64,000 bases of DNA from Thysanoteuthis rhombus (GCA_963457665.1 OY735220.1:37183194-37247193); one strand, 5' to 3'; numbered from the stretch's first letter, positions 1 through 11,019 are shown. Numbers and translations are program-made. The notes: a model not told the origin generated them from the letters alone.

Positions 1-440
1 TATTTGGCAGGATACCGTGTTGGGGTGATCAATCAAAATATATTTTTAAAAAAGGGCTGATCAATGGATAAAGTACTCCTCTCACTTTTTTCCAGGTACT
101 GATCACAAAAAACGTCCGAATACTGGAAAGGAAAAAAATCAGAAAAAGTGAGCGTTCACGTGGCCGGCGAGTGACCGCTTAATCATTCATTCACATTGTA
201 AATTTAACCCCTTACTGGAAACCTATTTGGAGGAGTTACTTTTACTAAAAGAAAAAAGGTTTTTTTGCTTCTAAACATAAAAGGGAGCAAATATTTTAAT
301 TTTCATCCCCCCAGCTCTATCGGAACAGCCAATACGCATGACACATACATGAATAGCTGGAAAGCCTGACAGACAGAAACATTCACTTGAAAACTGCAGA
401 AACCTGTGTTGACAGTTTTGTTGACAGTATTTATTACCAG
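1..440 (+). mobile_element. Family A element, 5' end cut by window edge
   Basis: One of about nine related copies in this window; I do not recognise a named family. Shared landmarks in order are a 'GGGGTGATCAATCA' block near the 5' end, a 'TTTACACTGTAAATTGAACCCC'-like block around 198-213, a 'GGAGTAAATATTTGAATTT'-like block around 283-302, a 'GATACATACATAGCCAGCC'-like block around 341-372 and a 3' end rich in 'GTTGACAGTTTT' (407-425). The 3' end is the inverted complement of the 'GAAACTGTCA' seen at the 5' end of other copies, so the family looks like a non-autonomous TIR DNA element. This copy carries no LINE fragment. The family assignment is inferred from internal repetition only. Confidence 0.6.
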
Positions 441-747
441 TTTCTAAGAAAAAATAATCTTAGTATAATTAATTAATTATCAGATAACACCTGAGACTAA
501 TTAAGCATAAATGCATGTAAATTCGAGCTTGCATGTATGTAGATTTGTTTATGTGAGTGCATAACAACATCCTGGTGGGTAGGTGTATATTTGCATGTGT
601 GTGCATACTTTTAATTATGTACGTTCGATCTCAGTTCTCGAATCCTGTTACGCCAATCTGTGCACACACACAAATACATATACGCATACTCACCTATACA
701 TGCATGCATTATACACACATATATACACATGCATTCGCAAATCCATG
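441..747. other. AT-rich unassigned sequence
   Basis: No recognisable gene or repeat apart from scattered ATGTATGT and CACA steps that lead into the following microsatellite. The open frames here simply read through low-complexity sequence. Confidence 0.5.

Positions 748-834
<87 letters not shown>
748..834. repeat. (CA)n-(TA)n compound microsatellite
   Basis: About 11 CA units pass directly into about 30 TA units with one G interruption near 823. The same CA-to-TA transition recurs at 36.8, 45.4 and 52.0 kb. Confidence 0.95.
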
Positions 835-835
<1 letters not shown>

Positions 836-1018
836 CTCAGATAAACAGAGTAGTCATAAAGCGTGACATCAGTTTGATATTTCAATAGCTACGAATATCC
901 GTAATATTACTAGGGACCGCACGAATACTGAGGAGAGTGTAATAAATATGTGATCAACGGCCCCAAGTTCTTAGCAATGGCCTGGCAGGGACACGACAAA
1001 AGAAGACAGAAAAAAAAC

Positions 1019-1226
1019 CCAAACCACAGCACTACTATGTGAAGTGAAGGAGATATCAGTGAAGGGCTAGAAACACGAGGAGACTTACTGTCATTCAGAG
1101 TCCAGCGATAAAAACCGAGCAGCTATTGTGAAACTGTATACCATAGCACTACTGTGGATTGTGAGAGTGTGAACAGGAGGGCTGGAAATCTGAGGAGACT
1201 TGTTGTCACTCAGTCTCCAACGGTGA
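1019..1226. repeat. Two-copy tandem repeat, unit about 118 bp
   Basis: The segment 'CCACAGCACTACTATGTGAA' ... 'GAGGAGACTTACTGTCA' at 1022-1100 is repeated with changes as 'CCATAGCACTACTGTGGATT' ... 'GAGGAGACTTGTTGTCA' at 1140-1215. The offset is about 118 bp. No coding potential was recognised. Confidence 0.6.
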
Positions 1227-1250
1227 CTGCTAGATAACTGGAGTGAAAAT

Positions 1251-1556
1251 GCATAATGATAATAAAAATAACAAGAAGAAGCAGAAGAAGAAGAAGAAGA
1301 AGAAAAAGAAGAATGATAATGATAATATTGATAATAATGATAATGATAATAATGATAATGATGATAAAAATAAAAATGATAATGATAATAAAGATAATTA
1401 AGATAATGATAATAATGATAATAATAATGATAATATTAATAATGATAATAATGATAATAATGATGATAATAATGATGATAATAATGATGATAATAATGAT
1501 AATAATGATTATAATAATAATGATAATAATGATAATAATGATGATATTAATAATAG
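1251..1556. repeat. Imperfect (AAT/GAT)n trinucleotide array
   Basis: About 300 bp of AAT, GAT and AAG triplets with interruptions. The long open frame across it encodes only Ile, Met, Lys and Arg runs and is an artefact of the repeat. Confidence 0.9.
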
Positions 1557-1639
1557 GTCATTGGTCTGTCTTTTGTTCTGTATGTGGCTATGTATGCTCA
1601 TATGTATGTATGTGATAGCAGTAGCGTCCGCTGAGTTCT

Positions 1640-2405
1640 GTTATTGCAAGGAAGAGTGATTTCCAAGATGTCTGGAAGGTGCAAGTTCTCCTCGGTGCTG
1701 AATGTTACTCTGATCGTCGTTTGGCACGCCCCAGATCAAAGTTAGCGGCAAAGCCTAAAGGTGGGTCGCCAGGTGTTTCCCTTTCAGAAAGGCTGAACGT
1801 CTCCCGTTCAAATGGAACTCACAAGTGCAAGGATCGGTATGTGATGTTGGCAGTTTGGTTTTCAAGTTTCTGCAGAAAAAATCATCGATTAGTTCGATCA
1901 GAATGAGATAGAGGTCAAAAAGCTAATACACGAGAAAAAAAGACTATTATCAAGTCTTCTACGGAAGGAAAGACCAGATACTGACCAAATATTGTATTGA
2001 AGGAAACAAATCTCGTGTGCAGCAAAAACAAAATCCGTCATATAATGGACAAGTTATAGAATAACAATCATGATCAGATACAAGTAACATCAGACTCCAA
2101 GAATGGAAAGCTCTCATATAATCTTTTGAGGTATATTGACCGTCTTCTTTTCGAGTCACACCACTACACTCTAAGGCTGGAAAAAAAGTTGATCCAGACC
2201 CAGTCACTATACTGAAAAGGTGGCAGCAACACTTTGATACACTTTTAAATCACTCCTCAACTGTTGATGAGAAAGTTGGGGAAAGCATTTGAAATAGCTC
2301 AGTGAACAATTATCTTGCAGATCCTCCCTTTTGGTGAAACGGGTATTTTGAAGTTGAACTGTATAGAATCACCAGGATAGATGAATGGTGGTTATACCGT
2401 ATTGT
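1640..2405 (+). mobile_element. Decayed LINE, endonuclease C-terminus and linker to reverse transcriptase
   Basis: The plus strand reads 'LGAECYSDRRLARPRSKLAA' at about 1690-1750. This matches the shape of the LINE endonuclease C-terminus ('ADCYTDHRLVRSKL' type), and a later 'ERLNVSR' fits the following linker. After a frame change, 2160-2330 reads 'VDPDPVTI' then, past a stop, 'KRWQQHFDTLLNHSSTVDEK' and 'NNYLADPP', the conserved linker before the RT domain in CR1/RTE-like LINEs. Several stops and frameshifts show it is dead. An antisense LINE 3' end begins at 2411, and RT motifs resume in the same orientation at about 2990. Confidence 0.65.
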
Positions 2406-2410
2406 TAAGA

Positions 2411-2740
2411 TCATCATCATCATCATCATCATCATCAGTCTTTTAACGTCCGTTGTTGGACATAGACCTTTCCCAGGATTCGCCACACTTCTCTATCATA
2501 CACGTCGTGGGGCCAGTACTCTCTGAATTTGTCAAGTTCATCTCTCCATCTTGTATTCCGTGGGCCTCAGTTTCGTATGTGGTCTCGGCGGATCCATGTC
2601 GTGAGTCGTGATGTCCATTGGTTATCTTTGATTCTCGCAACATGGCCAGCCCATTGTCATTAAAGTTTCCCAATGGATTCTATGATGTCTTGGACTCCTG
2701 TTTTCTTTCTGATATATTATGCTGTCTTTCGATTTCTATT
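2411..2740 (-). mobile_element. RTE-like LINE 3' end, antisense, with (ATG)n tail
   Basis: On the minus strand the C-terminus of a LINE ORF reads roughly 'WAGHVARI..NRWTS', 'W(I/V)RRDH' and 'WRDELDKFREYW', followed by 'ERSMSNNGR' and an (ATG)n tail (2411-2437 on the plus strand as CAT repeats). This C-terminal basic region, with spaced Trp residues and a GRxxxRWxDxL motif, is known from RTE-type and related endonuclease-reverse transcriptase LINEs. It lies inside the opposite-strand LINE that flanks it. Confidence 0.7.
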
Positions 2741-2934
2741 GTTAAAGTATGGTAGGAGAAAAGGTCACGTGTTTTTTCATGATTTTTTTACCTGTTGTTT
2801 GGTCTCATGAGACTGTTCCAGGGGACTCTTGAGATGTTGTAATAGTTGTATCATCCGAAAGCATGAGTGATAAAGATGTTTGTGTAAATTATAGAGTTAT
2901 AGTCGTTCCGTCTGCGGTAGATAAACTGTGATAT

Positions 2935-3250
2935 TGAATATTACTTTTTTGTTCCGTCTGCCACACTGCTGATCAAATTTTCTTGAATCACAATCCAGTT
3001 TGTGCACTGGTTGTGGAACCACCGTTAGGAAGAGGAACTTAGCAAGGATTTGTATCAGGTCTTTGTTAACTTGACTAACGCCTTTGATGCTATGAACAAG
3101 ATTGCTTTATGAGAAACTCTAAATGAGATTACCTAGTTTATGACTGTACTGCGATTTCATGTTGACGTAATGCTCGGGTTAATATTGATGGAGAACTACT
3201 AGGATCAATAGTTGTTTAAAATGGAGTGAAACAGGAAGATTCTGGCACTT
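2935..3250 (+). mobile_element. Decayed LINE reverse-transcriptase domain
   Basis: Plus-strand frames give 'EELSKDLYQVFVNLTNAFDA' (about 3020-3090), the LINE RT 'DLYQVFVDLTKAFDTVN' block, then 'ARVNIDGELLGSIVV' and 'NGVKQ' (about 3170-3235), the conserved stretch before the catalytic box in these RTs. The second catalytic motif (YADD) was not found, so the copy ends or is lost after 3250. It is probably the continuation of the fragment at 1640-2405. Confidence 0.7.
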
Positions 3251-5755
3251 ACATTGCAATGTAATTATCGTGTATATATTTAATATCGTTCTTCTGGTAA
3301 AGTGTTTAACATTAGGTGATTTGCCAGAAAAACGAAAGCATTTATATCTTTAATAAGAGAACTGTTGTACTCAAACACTGCAGTTGAAATGCAGCATCTC
3401 CTCCGAGCACTTCTCTTGGACTCACTGTTAGTCTAAAAAAAAGTGGCACTGTTTCAACTGCACCTTGTAAGCTAAACAACGTATGAGGCAAACGTCTGGC
3501 AAAGGTGGAAAAGTGTGTGTATCTCGAAAGCACTGTCTTGGTTTTGCAACCAGTGAAATATCAAATTGGTTTTTTAAAAAAACAAACAACGATGCATTTA
3601 GAAAGCTGGAACAACGCCTTTGGTGGCAACGTTGCATATCGCATAAAAAATATAAAGGTATGCAATATTAGCGTACTTTCATAAACATGAAGACGGCTTG
3701 GGCGCTTTCACCAAAGTTGTTTGTGAAGAATCATAGATGTACATTGTGGAATACGTATTCGTGATGCGTTGAGGCCCTTAGGGTATGTCACAGTGATAGT
3801 ATTGAAGCCACAGTCATGAAGCATAGACAACATTAGAGTGGTCATATAACAAGAATGGGTCATTAAAGAATCCCCAAGCTGCTTTTGTGTGTAGACATTG
3901 CTAACGGAGAGCATCCTCTTCATAAGCCAAAGATGATGAACATGGATTGCCTGAAGGTCTATCCTAAAACTGACCGTGGACCGGTTAATGACTGGGAGAT
4001 TCTTAGCTGAATTTATCAATAGGAGATGAATTTCATTTGAGGAATCCAGCATTAAAAATTAATAATAGAGACGAGGATGAATACCCAGTGAGGGACTGAT
4101 TTGGAAATTCCCACTCAACGTTCCTGCGAAGAATTAACGAGGAGGGTCTACCCTGGCAAAGCTGGGAAGAAAAGCTATCAACGGGGCCATGAAAACAGAC
4201 AACAGGGGAATTGTCGAAAAGCCATTGATGATAACATCTTGAATACATGTGGAAAGGAATGCAAGTCATTAGGAAGGCTAAAAAAAGTATGCTTGAGTAC
4301 GTGGACGTTTTCTCTTTGATCCTAGTACCATAAACTGTCTTGTGTGTCAGTTTTGCCCCGAAACTTTAGATCCCCAGCTTGGTTGAAATGTCACATTCAT
4401 TCTCGGCATTATTGAGTGATTCTTTCAAGTGACATCATACCAGGTCATACTCGAAATCGAGGTAGAAGTCATCATGTGAGCATGTTATCGTAAACAAGCA
4501 AAAATGGCGCATGATTGACATAGATTATCTAGTGCTACCCTTCCAAATAGTGCTTACTTGAAGGATAAAATAAATTTTGTTGATTTACAACAGTTACTTT
4601 CTTAAGCGAGGGACATAGAATTTACGATATAACTATAATGCTAAGTAGACCCCTATTTTGTGGTCACCGACGGTGACGTCCTGATAAAACATTGTAACTA
4701 CATGAGAGTACTTTGTGATTAGAGATAAGGAGTTCATTCCGATTATTTGTTCATTAAATTTGTCTTTTCATATACTTTTTTAAACTTAGTTTTTTTACCT
4801 AACGTAATATCCTGATAACACATTTTATGTTAATTATTCCGAAGCTTAATATTCTTATAACACTATTTTTTCTTTTTTTTTTTTTTACTCTGCTCAAAAT
4901 ACCAATAAAACTTCTTCAAGATACTTTTCTTGTGTACCAGTCACAATTTTTTTCCTGTATTAGAAAGTCAGGGCTCTTTTAACCCTTCCAGGATTCAAAA
5001 TTGAGGGGAAACTATTCCCTTCTTTCTTTGCATACTCTTTATGTAAAAACATTATAGAAGATATGGATGACTAAGGGATTAAATGAGAATATAGAAGCAA
5101 ATTTTGAGAAACAATCAGAAACATTCGATAAGATATAATCTTCATCATCAACACTTGTAGAATTCCTATAAATCCAGACTGTTATGCTGTAATCAACCTG
5201 ATGACATGTACGACAGTTAAAGTATCATAATTCATTATTCTCATATATTTCCCCCTCTTTCTGTCCTCAACTCCCCACTCATCTTTACAATGTAATGAAC
5301 ACGGGAAACAATATAACAAGATGCTAACATCTGAATAGTAGGAAAAGGGACCAAACTTTCACTATAATTGTCATCTAAACATCACTTCCCCAAACAAATC
5401 TGAGGTCTAGAAATTAATTCAAAAAGCAGTAGAACACAAGAATTCAGAATTGTCTCTTCCTATAATGAGCATTTATGTACATATCCTCCCTGTTTGTCAG
5501 TATTGGGCTCAAATGGGATGTTCTGATCGGTTAATTTACCTTGTAATTATGGCATAAAAAGGTTAATTACGCCGTAGAAACTCCGGAGACTTCAGGTCAG
5601 ATCACTCATTAAAACTTCTTGAGTCGAGTTGAGACCCGAAAAAAAAAATTCAAATTAGGATCCTGAATTATTCTGAAAAAAAAACCAATAAAATATTTTT
5701 ACGTTCTTTAGGGATGATCCATACAGAGATAACCCTGTCACTTTTCACGGGTCAT
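3251..5755. other. Unassigned AT-rich region with unrecognised ORFs
   Basis: A 114-codon minus-strand ORF at 3708-4052 and a 72-codon plus-strand ORF at 4101-4319 match nothing I know and show no signal peptide or motif. The rest (4350-5755) is AT-rich with poly-T runs such as 4866-4886. The 3.6-4.3 kb part is less AT-rich than its surroundings and could be an old repeat or exon remnant. I can support no gene here. Confidence 0.4.
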
Positions 5756-6085
5756 CATCATCATCATCAGTCTTTTAACGCCCGTCATGGGTCATAGACC
5801 TTCCCAAGGATTCGCCACACTTCTCTATCATGGGCGTCGTGGAGCCAGTACTTTCTGAATTGGTTTAGCTTGTCTCCATCTGATATCTGGTTGCACATGA
5901 TCTCGGGGGATCCATGTCGTGAGTCGTGATGTCCATCTCTTGTCCACCATTCTTGCAACATGGCCAGTCAAGCGCCATTTGAGATTTTTACTGGATTCAA
6001 TGATGTCCCTGACTTTTGTCTATTCCCGGATGTACTGCGCTGTCTTGTGGTCTCTCCATGTGAGGCCCAGCATAATTCTTTTCAC
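5753..6085 (-). mobile_element. RTE-like LINE 3' end, antisense
   Basis: Starts with the CAT-repeat tail, then the signature 'CAGTCTTTTAACGCCCGTC', 'GGATTCGCCACACTTCTCTA' and 'GGATCCATGTCGTGAGTCGT', the same order as the copy at 2.4 kb. It is 5'-truncated near 'CATGTGAGGCCCAGCAT' at about 6075. Confidence 0.75.
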
Positions 6086-6275
6086 GGGTAATGATGATGA
6101 AAGATGTATCAGTTTCATTATCCTTAGTACGTTAATTTATTTAATATAAATATATTGCGTACGTGACAAATACTTCACCTAAATTATTTTCTTTAATTTC
6201 AGAAATGCATGTTAGAGCCATGATTATAACTTATCTGTTCCACAGGTTAAGCTAATCTTATGAATGATCAAAATC

Positions 6276-6668
6276 TGCCCATCCGTGCGTCTGTCATTGC
6301 ATTACTCATGAACGACCAGAGCTATGACAACCAAATATTCTATGGTTACTAATGTCACCCCGGAGCACGGTTTTAGCGATTTAGTCTTGTGGATTCCCCC
6401 AGAAATAAGGTTTTAGTGATGCTTCGCCTCACAAAATAAATGTATGCGAACTAGGTCCATTATTTCGTTCCCGGTTATGTTCGGACTTATGTAAAAATGT
6501 TGTTTTATTTTTGTTTTTGTTTTTTTGGTTTTTTTGTCATGATTCACCAAGTGTTTGTCTGTCCGTCTATCCGTGTTAGTAAAATGCAAGGATAGCCAGA
6601 TTTATGACCACCAAGATTTCTGCGTTCAATGAAGTACACCAAGGAAGGTTTTACTAAGTATTTTTTCT
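6276..6668. repeat. Diverged two-copy direct repeat
   Basis: The block 'CATCCGTGCGTCTGTC ... GACCAGAGCTATGACAACCA ... ACGGTTTTAGCGATT' (6276-6385) recurs as 'CGTCTATCCGTGTTAG ... GCCAGATTTATGACCACCA ... AAGGTTTTACTAAGT' (6557-6668). The two are separated by about 170 bp of T-rich DNA. No coding function is visible. Confidence 0.5.
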
Positions 6669-6772
6669 TGCTTTTTTTTAGCTTGCAGTAGTAATTAGCA
6701 TAGATAGATGGCTGAGGCGTCAACTATTAAGCAGGAAATTTTTTTTTAAATCTGTTTAAGATTCATGAGCCT

Positions 6773-7099
6773 TTAGGCTTCCTTATGGGGTGTTGGAGTG
6801 AGATTGACAACATATGTCGAGATGACAGTGTCTTTAATTGCTTTTTGAATGGGAATATTGATCAACACCTTCAAGTCATAATAGTCTGTATATTCAAATC
6901 GTACAAATTTGGACACATTGTCTTGGGAGGTATACCATAGCATAACAGTCAACAACATAGAAAACAAAAGCCCTTTGTTTAAAGAAAATAATTGATATGT
7001 AGTATAAAATGACATGCATATATAACACACGATGATAATACCCCGTATGAAATAACTAATTACATATACTATGACAAGGACTATAATATAGCGAGCCAT
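6773..7099 (-). CDS. Unrecognised 108-codon ORF, hydrophobic N-terminus (doubtful)
   Basis: Begins 'MARYIIVLVIVYVISYFIRG' and stays hydrophobic through about residue 55, consistent with one or two membrane segments. It ends in a polar tail. No family was recognised. In DNA this AT-rich, hydrophobic Ile/Tyr/Val runs arise by chance, and there is no adjacent coding or splice evidence, so it is probably not a gene. Confidence 0.12.
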   Translation of the reverse strand: MARYIIVLVIVYVISYFIRGIIIVCYICMSFYTTYQLFSLNKGLLFSMLLTVMLWYTSQDNVSKFVRFEYTDYYDLKVLINIPIQKAIKDTVISTYVVNLTPTPHKEA

Positions 7100-7360
7100 A
7101 TATTAAAATCAAAGCCTATTGGGAAATGGCGTTTGATCAACACTGCTGGGGAGCCATGTTAATATAAGTGTTTTGTTTTTAAATCCCTGAAACGATTACA
7201 TGAACAACTGATGCTCCACACAAGAAAAAACCATGTTCAGTATCATAATATCTTATTTTCTGTAAAATATAAAACTCTTTGCAAATCTTACATTAATTGA
7301 ATTAATAGATATTTAGAAATAATTGACTGAAATGACATAAAAGATTTTATGAGCAAACAG

Positions 7361-7521
<161 letters not shown>

Positions 7522-7959
7522 CGAGCATACACGCATATAGTGACAGTTTAATATATTGCTTGAATAAATTTTATCGCAAGAAAATTGTTTTCACTCTTAC
7601 TGAATATGATTGTCTGGTATAATTTACATAACATTGAAGCTGGCCAGTGTGAACTGCTTGTGAATCTGTAGAAGTATGGGAAATGCAAATATTTGAAGGA
7701 TGAAGCGATGGAATATCATCTCCGAGAATGTCTGAAACAATTTTTCTTCGAAACGTTAAATATTTGTTTTGTTCCGCACGATTTTAATTCTCGAGAAAGG
7801 AAAATATCAAAAAAGAAATTAACGTTTTTCTTTATGTGAAAGATGATAGCACAAATATATTCGATATGATAGCAAATAGAATATTGTTAATCATATTTTT
7901 TTTTACAGCCTTGTTCAATTTGTTGCAGAATGTGACGACGTATAGTGTTGGAAAAAGTG

Positions 7960-8750
7960 AAACTGGTCAGGTTAGTCGCTCAGTAGAAACTGTCACGTTG
8001 GTAAAGATCAATCAAAAAATTGAAAAGGGGGTAACTAACGAATAATATCATTTTTGCTTTTTTCAGCATCATTAAAAAGTCAAAATCTTTAAAGAAAACG
8101 TGACATAAACTAAGTTGTCAATTTAGCATAAATTCACTTTGTAAAGTTTAACACTCTACTGGAAACCCAAATGGGGGCGGATATAGAAAAAAAATTTCCC
8201 CGGGGAAAATGAGGAGTAAATATTTGAATTTCCTGTCTTTTTACTCTCTTGTTTCGGCTTATACCTAGGTCCATGAATTGAGAACTATGCAAGGTGCACA
8301 TGAGAGAATTATGCTGGGCCTCACATGGAGAGACCACAAGATAGCACAATACATCCTTGAAAAGACAAGAGTCTGAAACATCATAGAATCCATTAAAAGG
8401 CACAAATAGCAGTGGGCTGGCCTTGTTGCACGAATGGCGAACAACTGATGGACATCACGACTCAAAAGATGGATCCCCTGAGATCACATGCAGAACCGAG
8501 GCCGGCAGAATATTAGATATATAGACGAGCTGGACAAATTCAGAAAGTAGTGGCCCTACGACATCCATGATAGAGAAGTGTGGCGAATCCTAGGGAAGGT
8601 GTATGTACAATGATGGACGTTAAAAGATGATGATGATCATGATCATGATCATGATGATGATGCCCAGGATACATATGTAACCTACCAGCCAGACTTACTT
8701 AAAAACCGAAGAAATACACATGGACAGGTTTGATTTACTGTTCCTGGAAT
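7960..8750 (+). mobile_element. Family A element carrying a LINE 3' end
   Basis: The 5' end reads 'CTGGTCAGGTTAGTCGCTCA' then 'GTAGAAACTGTCACGTTGG'. The internal 'TTAGCATAAATTCACTTTGTAAA' and 'GGAGTAAATATTTGAATTTC' blocks follow. The LINE tail fills 8265-8661. The family resumes with 'GATACATATGTAACCTACCAGCCAGACTTACTTAAAAAC' from about 8668. The copies at 9.1 kb and 61.2 kb have the same arrangement. Confidence 0.65.
8265..8661 (+). mobile_element. RTE-like LINE 3' end inside family A copy
   Basis: The plus-strand translation gives 'LRTMQGAHERIMLGLTWRDH', then 'QWAGLVARMANN', a 'WIP.DHM' step and 'DELDKF', with stops and frameshifts. The signature 'ACGTTAAAAGATGATGATGA' is followed by a (GATCAT/GATGAT)n tail. 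The 5' truncation lies at about 'TGAATTGAGAACTATGCAA'. Confidence 0.75.
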
Positions 8751-9104
8751 AAATGGTGTGTAAAAGAACGCCTTCCGGTCACTTACGTTTATGGAAACGC
8801 AATTCAGAACTTGCGCTATAAATAAAAAAAAACCTGTTGTGGATATTTTAGTTTGTTTTTTATATAATTAAAAAACAAACAAAGACTCTATAATCTGATA
8901 ACGTTAGGCAAGTCTTGATAGCAACAAAAAAAAAAGAGTGGACAAATAATTCAAACATTTTTTTTTTAATTGCAAATCGTATTTTACAACGGCAAAAATA
9001 TTCTCAGGGTATTATCAACCACCTTAATGATGCAAACCAACCCTTGAGTCATGACTAAATTCAATTAGTGGATAACAAAAAGCATTGAAAGAAAAAAAGG
9101 TAAA
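8751..9104. other. Unassigned AT-rich spacer
   Basis: Lies between two family A copies. Several homopolymer A runs are present; no gene or repeat was recognised. Confidence 0.4.
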
Positions 9105-9106
9105 AA

Positions 9107-9955
9107 AGGCTAGTCTGGTGAGTAACTCGATAGAAACTGTCAATTAACCAACGTACTTTGGCATCATGTCGTTTTAGGGGTGATCAATCATAGAATTTTT
9201 TTTAAAAAGAGATCCTCAAATAAGTTATTTGTCTCACCTTTTGTTGAAAAGTGAATGCCAAGGAAGTCTGAATTTTCAATAAGGAGCAAGAATGAATGCC
9301 AGCGGAAATCGGGGATCAGTTTAATAAAAATTTACACTGCAAATTGAATCCTACATCAGACCCTTTTTTGGAGGGAGGGGGGAGCTCCTCCAAAAACGTT
9401 GTAATAGATATAAAGAATAAATATTAGAAAGTTAAATCCTCTTAACCCCTTTGTTCTCACTAAGAGACAGACTCGCAAACTGAGAAACATGCAACGCACA
9501 CATGAGAGAATCATGCTCAACATCTCATGGAGAGATCACAAGACATCACAGTATATCAGAAAGAAAATGGAAGTCTGAAACAAAACTATTAGAAAACTTA
9601 AATGGCAATGGGCAGGCCATGTTGCTACAATGATAGACAACCGATCAACATCACGACTCACAATATGGATCCTCAGAGATCACATGCGGAAATGAGGCCG
9701 ACGGAATACAAGACAGAGAGACAAATTTAGAAATTATAGACTCTGTGACACCCACGATAGAGAATTATGGCGAACCCTGGGGGAGGTCTATGTCCAACGA
9801 CGGACGTTAAAAGACTGATGATGATGATGATGATGATGATGAACTGCTTTGATACGACATGTACTCATGATACATACATAGCCAGCCACCATGACTTACT
9901 TAAAAACTGTAGGAATCTATTTTAATAATTTTGTTTTATAGTTTCTAATTTATTC
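9107..9955 (+). mobile_element. Family A element carrying a LINE 3' end (second example)
   Basis: The 5' end 'CTAGTCTGGTGAGTAACTCG', 'ATAGAAACTGTCAATTA' and 'GGGGTGATCAATCA' is followed by 'TTTACACTGCAAATTGAATCC' and a G-rich patch. The LINE tail occupies about 9465-9842. The 3' block 'GATACATACATAGCCAGCC' begins near 9870. Confidence 0.7.
9465..9842 (+). mobile_element. RTE-like LINE 3' end inside family A copy
   Basis: Reads 'AGAGACAGACTCGCAAACTG' then 'ACACATGAGAGAATCATGCT' through to 'CCAACGACGGACGTTAAAAG' with a (ATG)n tail at 9820-9842. On the plus strand it carries the 'KLKWQWAGHVATM' and 'RDHMRK.GRRNTRQRD'-like C-terminal region. It starts slightly further 5' than the 8.3 kb copy. 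Confidence 0.75.
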
Positions 9956-10794
9956 CGCTGTTTCAAGCCAGGTGATTATCCAGATTCATTTTGGGCAGAC
10001 CCTCAGCATTGATAGCATTTTATCACTAGCTCTTTATACTGGAAATGACTAGAAAAATATGTACTGCTTAGTGCTTAATCTAATATGTGTACACCTTTTT
10101 GTCAAGTCACACTCCTTCAGAAGCTTCTAATTCAATATACAATATGATTCGATTAGTACTGAACAAGGTGTCATCTGACGATTCCCTTGAGGTCAGCAAA
10201 CTCATACATAAACTGGTTATTTTACTCCGAATAAGTATGGGTAGCTTTCACTTGAAATGCCCTCAAGAGCAGGTCATTAATTCTTTAGGACCGTTATACT
10301 TATCTTTTCCTTCTATGTCTTACTCCCTCTTTCTCACTCGAGACCTAGTGCCATTCAAAGCTCTCCTACAATCTGATTTTTGACCGGGGTCATTTTTATC
10401 TGAGCCACTATTATTGTTCGCCCCATTATTCTTCACCTATCCCGATAGTATTTGGGGCACAACAGATGATTTTGTCATGAGTTAGTCGCTTAATCGAGCC
10501 TGACAGAATTTACCTTGCTTCAAGTTGATTAAATACAAGAGTTGTTTTTTTTCAATTTGTGCCAACCATGACTAGAAAAAGAAAAATAATCCCCATTTAT
10601 CCGTAGCTCGGAGGAAAAAAATATGATTGTCATCCTCCACACTGTTGAACGTTTGGCCGTTCTGCACCTACTGTTCTTAGCTATGATGGGAAAGGTGAGA
10701 TCAACTAATTGGTTACTTATTTCACCTTTTCGTGCAGCGATCACTATGAAAGCTTGAGAACGAATGAACATTTTAATGTAGAACCTTTTAGTTT
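9956..10794. other. Unassigned region with a 98-codon ORF
   Basis: A plus-strand ORF at 10087-10383 and a minus-strand ORF at 10529-10771 match no family I recognise. Base composition here is somewhat more even than in the flanks, but I cannot support a gene. Confidence 0.35.
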
Positions 10795-10890
10795 TATCAT
10801 GATACCTACATAAATAGCCAGCCAGGCTAATTGACTTGAAAACTGAACAAACCTATGTTGACAGATTTGGTTTACGGTTTTTAATGATGA
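10795..10890 (+). mobile_element. Family A 3' end fragment
   Basis: Contains 'GATACCTACATAAATAGCCA', 'GCCAGGCTAATTGACTTGAA' and 'CCTATGTTGACAGATTTGG', matching the 3' end of the complete copies. No 5' part is visible upstream. Confidence 0.6.
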
Positions 10891-10952
10891 ACACACGCTG
10901 CTTATTCCTGGTTTATATCAGACTAAAATACAATGGAATCGAATGATAGACT

Positions 10953-10954
<2 letters not shown>

Positions 10955-11016
<62 letters not shown>
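10955..11016. repeat. (AT)n microsatellite
   Basis: About 31 uninterrupted AT units. Confidence 0.95.

Positions 11017-11019
<3 letters not shown>

Noticed and set aside
557..888. Overlapping ORFs rich in His/Thr and Ile/Tyr repeats
   Set aside because: They translate (CA)n and (TA)n microsatellites. The same kind of ORF appears at every such array.
1256..1615. 119-codon ORF rich in Ile and Met
   Set aside because: It is the AAT/GAT trinucleotide array read in one frame.
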